Shown here piece by piece: positions 8,606-17,521 of a DNA stretch of 64,000 bases; position 1 is the first letter of the stretch; the number at the start of each line of letters is the position of its first letter. The notes beneath the pieces were generated by a model. It had not been told where the DNA came from. It did not search any database and saw nothing but the letters and a program-made list of their open reading frames with translations. Origin of the DNA: Caulobacteraceae bacterium (lineage in GTDB: Bacteria > Pseudomonadota > Alphaproteobacteria > Caulobacterales > Caulobacteraceae); contig CANJME010000007.1 in NCBI GenBank assembly GCA_947475875.1, forward strand, positions 79,012 to 143,011, read 5' to 3'. The translations under genes and the position numbers were made by a program.

Positions 8606-9375
8606 CCTGAGACCTTGGTAAAGTCCGGCGCCCGGCGTTCCGCGAAGGCCGCGAACGCTTCGGCCGCTTCAGCGGTTTTCAGGCGCTGGGTGAAGACCTC
8701 GCCTTCCGCGTCCATCATCGCCTTGATCGCCGCGGTATCGCGCATCAGCCGCTTGGTGGCCATCACCGAGCCCAGGGGGCGCTTGGCAATCGCCTTGGCG
8801 GCGGCCAGCGCCGCGGCCTGAACCTCACCGGCCGGCAGCGCCTGGTTGGCGAGGCCGATCTCGGCGGCCCGCTCGCCCAGCACGGGCTCGCCCAGGGCGA
8901 ACATGGCGAAGGCGCGCGCATGGCCGATCCGCGCCGGCAACAGCAGGCTGGAGGCAGCCTCGGGCACCAGCCCCAGATTGACGAACGGAGTCGAGAGCTT
9001 CGCGTCATCGGCCACGTACACCAAGTCGCAGTGGAGCAGCATGGTCACGCCGACGCCGACCGCCAGACCGGTGACCGCCGCCACCATCGGCTTTTCCGCC
9101 CGCCCGATCGTTTCGATGAAGACGCTGCCGTAACGCGTCCCATGCGCCTGGCCTGACGAGACGGCGGCGAAATCGGCCAGGTCATTGCCGGCGGTGAACA
9201 CGCCGCCCTCGCCCTGCAACAGCACGCAACGGATGGCAGGATCGGACTGGGCTTCCTCGATCGCCTCGGCGAGCCGGCGATACATGTCGTTGGACAGGGC
9301 ATTCTTCTTGTCCGGCCGGTTCATCGACAGGATCAGCACGCCGTCATCGATGGCGATCTTGATGTGCTCGGTCAT
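8602..9375 (-). CDS. Enoyl-CoA hydratase/isomerase family protein
   Basis: This 257-residue crotonase-fold protein opens MTEHIKIAIDDGVLILSMNR. It shows the substrate-pocket and oxyanion-hole segments GNDLADFA and AAVTGLAVGVGVTMLLHCDL, then LSTPFVNLGLVPEAASSLLLP with the glutamate of the active-site region, and the C-terminal MATKRLMRD. Family members hydrate enoyl-CoA or isomerise double bonds in fatty acid or aromatic degradation. The ATG at 9375 matches the family; the frame is open another 34 codons upstream. It is monocistronic here, so no pathway can be assigned. Confidence 0.9.
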   Translation of the reverse strand: MTEHIKIAIDDGVLILSMNRPDKKNALSNDMYRRLAEAIEEAQSDPAIRCVLLQGEGGVFTAGNDLADFAAVSSGQAHGTRYGSVFIETIGRAEKPMVAAVTGLAVGVGVTMLLHCDLVYVADDAKLSTPFVNLGLVPEAASSLLLPARIGHARAFAMFALGEPVLGERAAEIGLANQALPAGEVQAAALAAAKAIAKRPLGSVMATKRLMRDTAAIKAMMDAEGEVFTQRLKTAEAAEAFAAFAERRAPDFTKVSG

Positions 9376-9433
9376 GGCTGTTCTCCTCTGCCGGTCCCTT
9401 AGAGCGGGTTGCCGCCCGCCCCCAAGCCAAAAC

Positions 9434-9462
9434 TTGACGCGCCGCCGCCGGAGGGATGTAAG
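9434..9462 (+). promoter_or_regulatory. Candidate promoter of the 16-Cys secreted protein gene
   Basis: TTGACG (9434-9439) matches the Caulobacter housekeeping -35 element, and TGTAAG (9457-9462), 17 bases on, is a weak -10. An AT-rich leader and a strong GGAGG (9494-9498) before ATG 9507 fit. The assignment rests on pattern alone. Confidence 0.4.
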
Positions 9463-9506
9463 GAGCGGGAAGGACAATAATAATTATATTCTGGAGGACG
9501 CTCGCC

Positions 9507-10634
9507 ATGCGAGTTCTATTCACCACCCTGATCGCCGCTTTGCTCGGTGTGACCATTGCGGCCCAGTCAAGCCAGGCGCAAACCCCCGCGGCCAAGGCGC
9601 CGGCGGCGGCCGCGGCGCCCAAGGTCAGCCGCATTCCCGAAGGCCTGAACAGCACCGAGGCCGACGTCATGGACATGCTGAAAGCCCCCGTGCGGCGGGC
9701 GGACGCCAGCTGTGAAATCGACCATGCCCGCGCTATCGCGTCGACCGATACAGCCGACGTCTATGAAGTCGGCTGCACCAATCACACAGGCTTCCTGCTT
9801 TCCATCGGCGTCCCGCAGACCGCCACCTCGACACTCGAGGTCAACGGATGCCTGCCGCGCCTGGCCCAACCCGGTCCGAAGCTCTGCACCTTCACCACGC
9901 TTGAGCAGAACATGGCGCCGTTCAAGGACCTGGCGGCCAAGGCCGCCCGACCCTGCGACTCGACTGCGCAACGGTTCGTCGGCGAAACCGGCTCCAGCTA
10001 TTATCTTGAATACGCCTGCCCGGATAAATCCGGCTTTATGCTGGAGACCGACCGCAAGGGCGCGATCAAGACTCAGATTCCCTGCACCCAGGCTTCGCGG
10101 CTCGGCGGCGGCTGCACCCTGTCCGAAGTGGCCGAGGCCGGCGCCAGCTTGCTGGCGACCCTGTCGACCGCCGCCAAGGGCGCTGGTCTCGATTGCAATG
10201 TGGCCAAGTCGTCCGAGTTCCCCAAGCGGGCCGACTATGACGCCACCGAGTTCACCTGCAGCAACCGCCCGGCAGGAGGCGTCCTGGTGAAGACTCCCAC
10301 CAAGACCGTGGTGTTCAACTGCTTGCGCGCCCGCGTCGAGGGCATGCGGTGCAGCCTTAACGATGAGAAACTGGCTTATCCGGCCATCACCAACGAGCTG
10401 AAGACCGCCAAGAACGTCACCAAGAACTACACCTCCTGCGAGGTCAACGGCGGCACGGCCCTGGGTCTGACGGCCGCAAACGCCTATCTGGAGGTGACCT
10501 GCGCCGACGGCACGCCGGGCTTTGTGATGCAGTATGATCTCGGCAATCCCGACCCGTCCGACATCCTGACCTGCCGCGAGGCCGGGTTCCTGGGCGGTTG
10601 TCGCATGGCTCCGAACCGGTCGCCCGAGGCCTGA
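9507..10634 (+). CDS. Secreted protein of four Cys-rich repeats, function unknown
   Basis: This 375-residue protein has a signal peptide (MRVLFTTLIAALLGVTIAA, cleavage near QSSQAQ) and an Ala/Pro-rich linker to about residue 45. It then has four tandem repeats of roughly 75 residues. Each repeat has four cysteines in the same order: C, then a Y/F-x-E-x-x-C strand (YEVGC, YLEYAC, ATEFTC, YLEVTC), then G-F/V-L/M/V, then two closing cysteines (for example CTQASRLGGGC, CREAGFLGGC). Sixteen cysteines with this spacing suggest two disulfides per repeat and a periplasmic or exported protein. I do not recognise the family. The gene is monocistronic, with a strong GGAGG and a terminator after it. Confidence 0.85.
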   Translation: MRVLFTTLIAALLGVTIAAQSSQAQTPAAKAPAAAAAPKVSRIPEGLNSTEADVMDMLKAPVRRADASCEIDHARAIASTDTADVYEVGCTNHTGFLLSIGVPQTATSTLEVNGCLPRLAQPGPKLCTFTTLEQNMAPFKDLAAKAARPCDSTAQRFVGETGSSYYLEYACPDKSGFMLETDRKGAIKTQIPCTQASRLGGGCTLSEVAEAGASLLATLSTAAKGAGLDCNVAKSSEFPKRADYDATEFTCSNRPAGGVLVKTPTKTVVFNCLRARVEGMRCSLNDEKLAYPAITNELKTAKNVTKNYTSCEVNGGTALGLTAANAYLEVTCADGTPGFVMQYDLGNPDPSDILTCREAGFLGGCRMAPNRSPEA

Positions 10635-10660
10635 GACAGGTCGAAAGTTGAAACCAAATT

Positions 10661-10690
10661 GGCCCGCCGGTCCGCCCGGCGGGCCTTTTT
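10661..10690 (+). terminator. Intrinsic terminator
   Basis: A perfect 10-bp GC stem, GGCCCGCCGG (10661-10670) with its complement (10676-10685) and a five-base loop, is followed by five Ts (10686-10690). It terminates the 16-Cys gene. The T-run ends directly at the stop codon of convergent pgsA. Confidence 0.9.
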
Positions 10691-11308
10691 CTAGGCCGCC
10701 GCCTTCAGCGCCTTGCGGGCGGCCAACGCATACTCGAGCCCGGTCCAGGCGGTGACGAGAGCGGCGAGCCAGAGCAGGCCCTCAGCGGCCAGCAAATACC
10801 GCCTGTAAGCTTCCTGATCCGGCCCGCCCGGCCAGGCCGAAGCGGCGAGAATAGCCAGATAGACGCCGAGCGCCACGAGCTGGAGCGCGGTCTTGGTCTT
10901 GGCAAGAAATGTGACCGGCAGTTTCACGCCGCGCGGCGCCAGCACTTCGCGCAGGGCCGAGATGGCGAACTCGCGGAACAGAATGACGGCCCCGGGGATA
11001 AGCACGCCCGGCATGTTGAGCCCCAGAAGACCCAGGATCGCGCCGCAGACCAGCACCTTGTCGGCGATGGGATCGAGAATGACGCCCATCATGGAGGTGA
11101 CCTGCCAGCGCCGCGCTAGATAACCGTCAAAGAAGTCCGTGATGGCCGCGATGGCGAAGGAACCGAACGCGACGCCCCCCAGCCATTTCAGGGTTGGGAC
11201 GTCGATCGGATCGCTCAGCCTCTGGGAGAACAGCACCAGGCTGGCGAGCATCACCACCGTCAGCACCAGACGGGCGATGGTCAGGATATTCGGGATGTGT
11301 CGCTTCAT
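10691..11308 (-). CDS. pgsA: CDP-diacylglycerol-glycerol-3-phosphate 3-phosphatidyltransferase
   Basis: This enzyme makes phosphatidylglycerophosphate, the committed step to phosphatidylglycerol and cardiolipin, in the inner membrane. The 205-residue product has several transmembrane helices and the full CDP-alcohol phosphotransferase motif: DFFDGYLARRW (D-x2-D-G-x2-A-R), then MMGVILDPIADKVL (G-x3-D-x3-D). The opening MKRHIPNILTIARLVL is typical of PgsA. It is followed leftward by no partner and is separated from the cytochrome gene by about 50 bases. Confidence 0.93.
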   Translation of the reverse strand: MKRHIPNILTIARLVLTVVMLASLVLFSQRLSDPIDVPTLKWLGGVAFGSFAIAAITDFFDGYLARRWQVTSMMGVILDPIADKVLVCGAILGLLGLNMPGVLIPGAVILFREFAISALREVLAPRGVKLPVTFLAKTKTALQLVALGVYLAILAASAWPGGPDQEAYRRYLLAAEGLLWLAALVTAWTGLEYALAARKALKAAA

Positions 11309-11355
11309 CGGCCCAGCTTTCCTGGTTGCTTAATGGACGGCTGGGGCAGCGGTTC

Positions 11356-12036
11356 CTACTTGGGCGCAGCCTTTCCGCCTGCCTTGGCGGCTTTTTCGGC
11401 GTCGTCGCGTTCCTTCATTTTGCGAAGGATTTCCTCATCCGACGGGAAGGGCGCGGTGTAGCGGGAATTGACCGGGCGAGGGATAAACCGGGCGTGGCAG
11501 TTGTTGCAGGCGTCGAACATCTGGCTGCCGGCGTCGAACGCCGCCTTGACCTGGTGGGCGCGCGTGGCCGCAACACCCGCCGCGCCGCCGTCGATCAGCT
11601 CCTGGGCATAGTAGTTCCACACCGCGTCGCACGAGGAATTGGGGGTGTCGGTGCAGCGGCCGTTCCGCGGACGGCCGGCGGTGAAGAGGCCATTGCCCGC
11701 TTCCATCAGGGTGGCGGCCCTGTGCAGTTGGTCGTTCCAATCTTCGTCCGTGGTGGGGAAATTCACCACCTTGGAGGTGTCGGTATCGTCCAGCGCGCCC
11801 TCGGTCGCCCAGTAGGCGTTGGCGTTCGGATTGATCACCTGGCGCATGAACTCCAGCGTCGGCAGGAGGTTCAGCTTGGGCTCCTTGAGCGGGATGGTCT
11901 TCGGCGCATTGCTGTTGCCGTAGAGCGAGATTCCCTTAGGCAGGCCAGCGCCTGGAGGGGTGCCCGGATCTTGCTGGGCCAGAGCAAGCGTCAACGGTAC
12001 CGCCGCCAGGACCAGGGCCAGGAACATTTTCCGCAT
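11356..12036 (-). CDS. Class II-type (c'-like) cytochrome c
   Basis: This 226-residue exported protein has a signal peptide (residues 1-20, ending LALAQQ) and a single C-terminal heme-binding motif C177-N-N-C-H181. A CXXCH near the C-terminus after a helical domain is the hallmark of class II cytochromes c (c', c556). The segment around LEFMRQVINPNA could supply the axial ligand. Two further cysteines (C128, C136) may form a disulfide. A Lys-rich tail follows the heme. These proteins act in periplasmic electron transfer or NO binding. I cannot tell which applies here. Confidence 0.82.
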   Translation of the reverse strand: MRKMFLALVLAAVPLTLALAQQDPGTPPGAGLPKGISLYGNSNAPKTIPLKEPKLNLLPTLEFMRQVINPNANAYWATEGALDDTDTSKVVNFPTTDEDWNDQLHRAATLMEAGNGLFTAGRPRNGRCTDTPNSSCDAVWNYYAQELIDGGAAGVAATRAHQVKAAFDAGSQMFDACNNCHARFIPRPVNSRYTAPFPSDEEILRKMKERDDAEKAAKAGGKAAPK

Positions 12037-12126
12037 GAGACGCCTCCTCGTAGGTTTTTTTCCACCTTAGCGGGGGTTGCGATGGGCGGAAAGGACCGGC
12101 GAAAACCCGCGCCTTCGGCGCGGCTG

Positions 12127-12254
12127 AAATAAGTACACGGAGGCCACGGGCCTTCGGGCAAGCCCGAAGGCGTGCACGGAGATCACGGAGTTTCCGAACG
12201 TGCTCTGACCTCCGTGTCCTCTGTGTCTCCTCCGTGACCTCCGTGTACTTATTT
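12127..12254. repeat. Nested inverted-repeat element built from CACGGAG units
   Basis: The outer arms, AAATAAGTACACGGAGGCCACGG (12127-12149) and its near-complement (12232-12254, one mismatch), enclose several further CACGGAG and CTCCGTG units. There is also a perfect inner hairpin GCCTTCGGGC/GCCCGAAGGC (12150-12171). The element fills the gap between the cytochrome c promoter side and the uvrC stop. Similar CACGGAGG-rich repeats occur scattered in many proteobacteria. I see no coding capacity. Confidence 0.85.
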
Positions 12255-12274
12255 TTCTTGCGGCGGCGCCGCGT

Positions 12275-14134
12275 TCACGCCTTGCGGAAATAGTCGAAAA
12301 TCCGCTGCGCCAGCGCCTCTGACACCCCCTCCACCTTGGCCAGGTCCTCGGGCGCGGCTTTCGACACCCCCCGCGCCGACCCGAACGCCGAGAGCAGCGC
12401 TTTCTTGCGCCCCGGTCCGACACCCTCGATCTCGTCGAGGGGGTTCTTCTTCATGTCGATGGTGCGGCGGGTGCGGTGGGCGCCGATCGCGAAGCGGTGG
12501 GCCTCGTCGCGCAGGCGCTGGAGATAATAGAGGGTCGGCGAGCGCGGCTCGAGCATGAAGGGATCGCGGCCTTCCATGAAGAAGCGTTCGAGGCCGGCGT
12601 CGCGGTCCGGGCCTTTCGCCACGCCCACGACGGCGATGTCGTCGACGCCGAGGTCGGCCATAACTTCCAGCACCGCGTCCAGCTGGCCCTTGCCGCCGTC
12701 GATGAGCACCAGGTCGGGGCGCGGGCTCGCCTCCCCCGCCTCCTCGTCCTTCACCAGCCGCGAGAACCGCCGCCGCAGCACCTCGCGCATCATGCCGTAG
12801 TCGTCGCCGGGGGTGAGCTCGGTGCTCTTGATGTTGAACTTGCGGTACTGGCCCTTTTCGAAGCCTTCGGGGCCGGCGACGATCATGCCGCCGACGGCGT
12901 TGGTCCCCATGATGTGCGAGTTATCATAGACCTCGATGCGCTCGGGCCGGGCTTCCAGGCCGAAGGCTTCGCAGACGCCCTCCAGCAGTTTTCCCTGCGC
13001 CGAGCCCTCGGCCATCTTGCGGCCCAGGGCCTCGCGGGCGTTGGTCAGGGCGTGGTCAACGAGATCGCGCTTTTCGCCGCGCTGGGGCCGGGCGATCTCG
13101 ACCTTGCGGCCGGACTTCAGGCTCAGCGCTTCTGCCATCAGCTCGCCCTCGGCGATGTCGTGCGAGACCAGGATCAGGCGCGGGATCGGCTGGCTCTCAT
13201 AGAACTGGCCCAGGAACGCGCCCAGCAGGCCCGCCCCTTCCTCGCCCTCCTCGGCGTCGAGCGCCCCGGCGATGCGCGGGAAATAGGCCTTGTTGCCCCA
13301 GTTCTGCCCGGCCCGGAAAAAGAACACCTGCACGCAGGCCTGGCCGCCCTCGACGTGCATGGCGATGACGTCGGCTTCCACCACGCCCTGCGGATTGATC
13401 GACTGTTCCTGGGTGACCGAGGCCATGGCGCGGATGCGGTCGCGCAGGCGGGCGGCGCGTTCGAACTCTTCGGCTTCGGCGAGCGCCATCATCTGGTCGG
13501 CCAGGCGTTTTTGCACGGCGCGGCTTTTGCCCGACAGGAAGTCGTGGGCCTGTTCGACCAGGGCGAGGTAGTCCTCGGGGCTAACAAGGTCGACGCACGG
13601 CGCCGAACAGCGCTTGATCTGATGCAGCATGCACGGCCGCGTGCGGGTCTCGAACACACTGTCCGAGCAGGATCGCAGCAAAAACGCCTTCTGCAGCGAA
13701 TTGACCGTGCGGTTGACCGCCCAGGCCGAGGCGAAGGGCCCGAAATAGTCGCCGGGAATGGAATGGGCGCCGCGGTGTTTCCTGATCTGTGGGGCGCGGT
13801 GATCCCGCCGGATGAGGATTTCGGGGAAGGACTTGTCGTCGCGGAGCAGGACGTTGAAGCGCGGTTTCAGCTGCTTGATCAGGTTGATCTCGAGCAGCAG
13901 GGCCTCGGTCTCGGTCCGTGTGGTGACGAACTCCATGGCGCGCGTCAGGTGCACCATGCCCGCGATCCGCTGGGTGTGGAACCGCCCTTGCGCGTACTGC
14001 ACCACCCGCTTCTTCAGCGACTTGGCCTTGCCGACGTAGAGCACCTCGCCCTCGTCCCCGATCATCCGGTAAACCCCCGGCGCATCGGGCAGGCGCCTGA
14101 CCTGATCGCGGATGATGTCGGCGCCGGAGAGCAT
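12275..14134 (-). CDS. uvrC: Excinuclease ABC subunit C
   Basis: UvrC makes both incisions beside bulky DNA lesions in nucleotide excision repair. The protein is about 619 residues from ATG 14134 ([10 protein letters not shown]). Domains in order are the GIY-YIG nuclease ([20 protein letters not shown]) for the 3' cut, a Cys-rich segment (RSCSDSVF to KRCSAPC), the UVR UvrB-binding helices (about 205-240), the RNase H-like 5' nuclease ([15 protein letters not shown] and [15 protein letters not shown]), and tandem helix-hairpin-helix motifs at the end ([26 protein letters not shown]). The open frame continues 24 codons upstream, but family alignment favours this start. It is a complete, typical gene. 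Confidence 0.97.
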   Translation of the reverse strand: MLSGADIIRDQVRRLPDAPGVYRMIGDEGEVLYVGKAKSLKKRVVQYAQGRFHTQRIAGMVHLTRAMEFVTTRTETEALLLEINLIKQLKPRFNVLLRDDKSFPEILIRRDHRAPQIRKHRGAHSIPGDYFGPFASAWAVNRTVNSLQKAFLLRSCSDSVFETRTRPCMLHQIKRCSAPCVDLVSPEDYLALVEQAHDFLSGKSRAVQKRLADQMMALAEAEEFERAARLRDRIRAMASVTQEQSINPQGVVEADVIAMHVEGGQACVQVFFFRAGQNWGNKAYFPRIAGALDAEEGEEGAGLLGAFLGQFYESQPIPRLILVSHDIAEGELMAEALSLKSGRKVEIARPQRGEKRDLVDHALTNAREALGRKMAEGSAQGKLLEGVCEAFGLEARPERIEVYDNSHIMGTNAVGGMIVAGPEGFEKGQYRKFNIKSTELTPGDDYGMMREVLRRRFSRLVKDEEAGEASPRPDLVLIDGGKGQLDAVLEVMADLGVDDIAVVGVAKGPDRDAGLERFFMEGRDPFMLEPRSPTLYYLQRLRDEAHRFAIGAHRTRRTIDMKKNPLDEIEGVGPGRKKALLSAFGSARGVSKAAPEDLAKVEGVSEALAQRIFDYFRKA

Positions 14135-14211
14135 GGGGGAGGGATATAGGATGGTTTGGCGCGGGGCGCATGGGGGATGGCCGGATAGGCGCGGCGGCGA
14201 TACCAATAACT

Positions 14212-14622
14212 ATGCGGATCGCCTCACTGTCCCTGCTCCTGGTCGGCCTAGCGGCGGCTTGCGCAACGCCGAAGGGTGGAAAGCCGGATTGGACCGTCTA
14301 TGCCGATTGCTCGGCGGCTTACCGGGTCAATGCGAGGATCGCCGATCCGAGTCGTCCCGCGTCCATGACCTCAATGGTCTCCGAAACGGCGGACGATTAC
14401 CAAAAAGCGGCGGTAGAGCGCTTTAGACAGCAGCCGCACCCGAGTCACGACTACCCAATGACCGAACCCTTGCCGGGATCACAAACTGGCCACGTTGATC
14501 GTTCGTCAGCAGGCATCATCTTTGCCGTAACCGCGAGAGTTGTGGAGACAATCGGCAAGTTCACGAACTTGCCCCGCGAAGAGGTCGAGAAGTTCATCGA
14601 CGCCTGTCCGCAGCCAGACTAG
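14212..14622 (+). CDS. Small hypothetical lipoprotein
   Basis: This 136-residue protein starts MRIASLSLLLVGLAAACATPK, a signal peptide with a lipobox (LAAAC) that predicts lipidation at Cys17. The remainder is hydrophilic, has two further cysteines (ADCSAAY and the C-terminal DACPQPD) and no motif I recognise. No clear Shine-Dalgarno precedes the ATG. Base composition is less GC-rich than its neighbours, which may indicate recent acquisition. It is divergent from uvrC and converges on ygfZ, with both stop codons in one CTAG. Confidence 0.65.
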   Translation: MRIASLSLLLVGLAAACATPKGGKPDWTVYADCSAAYRVNARIADPSRPASMTSMVSETADDYQKAAVERFRQQPHPSHDYPMTEPLPGSQTGHVDRSSAGIIFAVTARVVETIGKFTNLPREEVEKFIDACPQPD

Positions 14623-15464
14623 CGCGGAAGCCAATTCGGCCAATCCACCCGCACCGCTCTCCCAACTGCCGCCAACTCCGCCCCCTCGATCCGGTCCAGG
14701 CGAACGAGCGCCATGGCCCTGCCCTCCATCCCTGACAGCACCTCCCCGGCGCGGAGGGTTCCGGCGAGGATTTCGGTTCCGGGTGGGGGCGGCGGGCCTT
14801 CGAAGGCGATGGGCAGCATGCGGGACTTGATGGACCCGCGGCGCTTCATGCGGCTGGTGGTTTCCTGGCCGACGAAACAGCCCTTGGAAAAGTCGATGCC
14901 GTTCAGGAGGTCGAAGTTGGCTTCGATGGGGTAGGTTTTGTCGGTTCCCCAGTCGTTCGGGCCGGGGACGCCGAGGGTGAGGCGGTGGGTTTCGTAGGCG
15001 GCGGGATTTTCATCACCATCCATCCCATAGCCCCGCCAGCCGAGTTCGGGGAGGCGGGGATCAGCCACCCACACTTCCGACTGCCCCCGCGAAGGCGGGG
15101 GTCCATCCGCTCGACCGACTGGGTCCCCGCCTTCGCGGGGATGAGCGGTGAAAAAAGAGCATACGGGTCTGTCATCCGCCCTGATTTCCGCCTTCGCCCG
15201 CAACCGGTACATCATCAGCCGCGCGATCAACGCGTCCCGCCACTCGGCCTCCACATCCAGCAGAGCCCCGCCTTCCTCCGCCACCACGAACAGGTCGTAG
15301 AGCACCCGTCCCTGCGGCGTCAGCAGGGCGGCGAATCTGGCCTCGCCGACCGCCAGGGCCTCCACATCATTCGTTAGCAGCCCCTGCAGAAACCCGCGCC
15401 AATCCTCGCCGCGTACGGTCACGCAGGCGCGGTCTTTCAGCGTGATAATGCGGTCGGCCTCCAT
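14619..15464 (-). CDS. ygfZ: Folate-binding YgfZ family protein with in-frame repeat insertion
   Basis: YgfZ-type proteins bind tetrahydrofolate and support assembly or repair of certain Fe-S enzymes. The 281-residue product has the GcvT-like fold and the diagnostic KGCFVGQETTSRMKRRG loop near residue 200. The ATG at 15464 (MEADRIITL) fits the family. The frame is open another 78 codons upstream but that part is antisense to the GT9 gene. Residues about 103-129 (from SFFTAHPREGGDP to PPPSRGQ) are encoded by a palindromic repeat inserted in frame between the LRAKAEIRADDRPV strand and the DPRLPELGWR segment; see the repeat entry. The domain is otherwise complete. Confidence 0.92.
   Translation of the reverse strand: MEADRIITLKDRACVTVRGEDWRGFLQGLLTNDVEALAVGEARFAALLTPQGRVLYDLFVVAEEGGALLDVEAEWRDALIARLMMYRLRAKAEIRADDRPVCSFFTAHPREGGDPVGRADGPPPSRGQSEVWVADPRLPELGWRGYGMDGDENPAAYETHRLTLGVPGPNDWGTDKTYPIEANFDLLNGIDFSKGCFVGQETTSRMKRRGSIKSRMLPIAFEGPPPPPGTEILAGTLRAGEVLSGMEGRAMALVRLDRIEGAELAAVGRAVRVDWPNWLPR
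15085..15140. repeat. Palindromic repeat inserted inside ygfZ
   Basis: CCCCGCGAAGGCGGGG (15085-15100) and its exact complement (15125-15140) flank a 24-base centre. The same arms recur at 31023-31099 upstream of pheS, so this is a dispersed element. It lies wholly within ygfZ without breaking the frame, encoding HPREGGDP and PPPSRG. It belongs to the alphaproteobacterial palindromic repeats whose translations read PREGGDP, DPRLRGD or IPAKAGT. Confidence 0.92.
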
Positions 15465-15516
15465 GTCTCGACATGTAGGGCGGTTGGCGCGCGCGCGCCA
15501 TGCTATAGAGGCGCCG

Positions 15517-16494
15517 ATGCTGGCAAAGCCGTTCCTGATTCTCATCATCGCGCCCCTGGACGCGGGCGACGCGGTCGCGGTGTCCGGCCTGATCCCCAAG
15601 CTGCTGGCCGAGGTGCCGCACGCCCGCTTCACCATCGTGGCCGGCCCGAAAACGGCGGCGCTGTTCGCCGATACGCCCGAACTGGCGGAAATCATCATTA
15701 CACCCAGCTATGACGGGTTCGCCGCGCGCCTGGCGCTGAAGACCAGGCTCTCGGGGCGGACCTGGGGCACGATCCTCGATCTCGCCGGCGGGGCGCCGGG
15801 GCGGCTGAAAAGCAAACGGCGCGCGACCCTCACCCCGTCCAGCCTGAGCGAAAACCGCACCGTCGCCGCCGCCCGGCTGCTGGGCCTGGAAGACACCCCT
15901 CCCACCCCTTTCCTTTTTACGTCGCCCGAGCTGGAAGCGGCCACCGACGAGGCGTTGATGGGCGAGGGCCCGATCCTGGCCATGGGCCCCGGCGCCGAAT
16001 GGATCGGCCGCGTCTGGCCGGCCGAGCGCTATGGCCAGGTCGCCTCCAAGCTGATGATGGTTGACCGCGCCCCGCTGGAGAACGGCCGCATTGTCGCTTT
16101 CGGCGGCGAGATGGACCGCGACGCCATCAACGATTCCGTCTTTCCCCTGCCCCGCAAGCGGATCATCTCGCGGCCCTACAGCCAGGACCTGATCACCGAC
16201 TACGCCTGGCTGAAGCGCTGCCGTCTTTACATCGGCGGCGACAATATCTGGACCCAGCTGGCCGCCGCCGCCGGCTGCCCGACCGTGGCGATCTTCGGTC
16301 CCAGCAACGATGCGATCTGCGCCCCCTTCGGCGACCACGTGCGGGTGGTGCGCGGCCCCCGCGACTATGAAACCCTGAAGGCGTTGGACCCGGCCTTGAG
16401 TTTCCAGATGAGCCACCTCACCGACCTCACCATCGAGCCAGTGGTCGCGGCGGCGAAAGAGCTGCTCGCGAATACGGTCGGTCGTCATGGCTGA
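15517..16494 (+). CDS. Glycosyltransferase family 9 (heptosyltransferase-like)
   Basis: This 325-residue cytoplasmic or peripheral enzyme resembles ADP-heptose:LPS heptosyltransferases. It has a GT-B fold with an N-terminal Rossmann region ([20 protein letters not shown]) and a C-terminal donor-binding region ([21 protein letters not shown], then [21 protein letters not shown] and AIFGPSN). The usual GDNG/GxDTG motif appears here as [15 protein letters not shown] 15517 is used. It overlaps pyrC by eight bases. A second GT9 gene lies at 28643. An LPS core sugar role is likely, but the exact donor is unknown. Confidence 0.85.
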   Translation: MLAKPFLILIIAPLDAGDAVAVSGLIPKLLAEVPHARFTIVAGPKTAALFADTPELAEIIITPSYDGFAARLALKTRLSGRTWGTILDLAGGAPGRLKSKRRATLTPSSLSENRTVAAARLLGLEDTPPTPFLFTSPELEAATDEALMGEGPILAMGPGAEWIGRVWPAERYGQVASKLMMVDRAPLENGRIVAFGGEMDRDAINDSVFPLPRKRIISRPYSQDLITDYAWLKRCRLYIGGDNIWTQLAAAAGCPTVAIFGPSNDAICAPFGDHVRVVRGPRDYETLKALDPALSFQMSHLTDLTIEPVVAAAKELLANTVGRHG

Positions 16495-17521
16495 AACCAT
16501 CACCCTCCGCCGCCCCGACGACTGGCACGTCCACCTGCGCGATGGCGACATGTTGAAGGCCGTGGCCGGCCACACCGCCCGCCAGTTTGGCCGGGCGATC
16601 GTGATGCCCAATCTCGTCCCGCCGGTGACCACGGTGAAGGCGGCGTCCGACTACCGCCTGCGCATCGTCTCAGCCACGCCGGGCGCCGACTTCACGCCGC
16701 TGATGACCGCCTATCTGACCGACCAGATCGACGCCGATGAGATCGCGCGCGGTCATGCCGAGGGGGTTTTCACCGCCGCCAAGCTCTACCCGGCGGGCGC
16801 CACCACCAATTCCGAGCACGGCGTCACCGATATCCGCAAGATCTACCCCGTGCTGGAGCGGATGCAGGCTATCGGCATGCCGCTGCTGGTCCACGGCGAG
16901 GTGACCGACCCGGCCGTCGACATCTTCGACCGCGAGGCGGTGTTCCTGGACCGGGTGTTCGCCCCGTTACTGGCCGATCTGCCAGGCCTGAAGGTGGTGA
17001 TGGAGCACGTCACCACCCGCGAGGGCGTCGAATTCGTAAAGGCTGCCGGGCCGAACGTGGCCGCGACCATCACCCCGCACCACCTGCGCATCAACCGCAA
17101 CGCCATCTTCGAAGGCGGCATCCGCCCGCACTTCTACTGCCTGCCGATCGCCAAGCGCGAAGACCATCGCCTCGCCCTGCGCCGCGTGGCGACCAGCGGC
17201 AATCCGAAGTTCTTCCTCGGCACTGACTCGGCGCCCCATTCCGTCGCCCGTAAGGAGATGGCCTGCGGCTGCGCCGGCATCTTCAACGCGCCCTATGCGA
17301 TGGAAAGCTACGCCACCACCTTCGACGAGGAAGGCGCGCTTGAAAAGCTGGAGGGGTTCGCATCCGAGTTCGGCGCCCGGTTCTACGGCCTGCCGCTCAA
17401 CGCCGGAACCATCACCCTGCAGCGCAAAGCCTTCGCCGCGCGCGAACGTTTCTCAGCCGGAGCCGACGAACTGGTCCCCTTCCACGCGGGGCAGGCCTTG
17501 GCCTGGACGTTCGTCGACTAG
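16487..17521 (+). CDS. pyrC: Dihydroorotase (class II)
   Basis: This zinc enzyme closes carbamoyl aspartate to dihydroorotate in pyrimidine synthesis. The 344-residue protein has the first metal-binding pair in [12 protein letters not shown], a carboxylated-lysine region ([17 protein letters not shown]), a HGEVTD histidine, the [10 protein letters not shown] and [10 protein letters not shown] histidines, and the catalytic [10 protein letters not shown] aspartate. Length and motifs match E. coli-type PyrC. It overlaps the upstream GT9 gene and shares a CTAG stop with convergent pirin. Confidence 0.96.
   Translation: MAETITLRRPDDWHVHLRDGDMLKAVAGHTARQFGRAIVMPNLVPPVTTVKAASDYRLRIVSATPGADFTPLMTAYLTDQIDADEIARGHAEGVFTAAKLYPAGATTNSEHGVTDIRKIYPVLERMQAIGMPLLVHGEVTDPAVDIFDREAVFLDRVFAPLLADLPGLKVVMEHVTTREGVEFVKAAGPNVAATITPHHLRINRNAIFEGGIRPHFYCLPIAKREDHRLALRRVATSGNPKFFLGTDSAPHSVARKEMACGCAGIFNAPYAMESYATTFDEEGALEKLEGFASEFGARFYGLPLNAGTITLQRKAFAARERFSAGADELVPFHAGQALAWTFVD

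Noticed and set aside
12127..12254. CRISPR array
   Set aside because: The repeated units are short, inverted and without regular spacers.
12476..14149. 557-codon open frame opposite uvrC
   Set aside because: It is a GC-rich antisense shadow; uvrC on the other strand has every expected domain.
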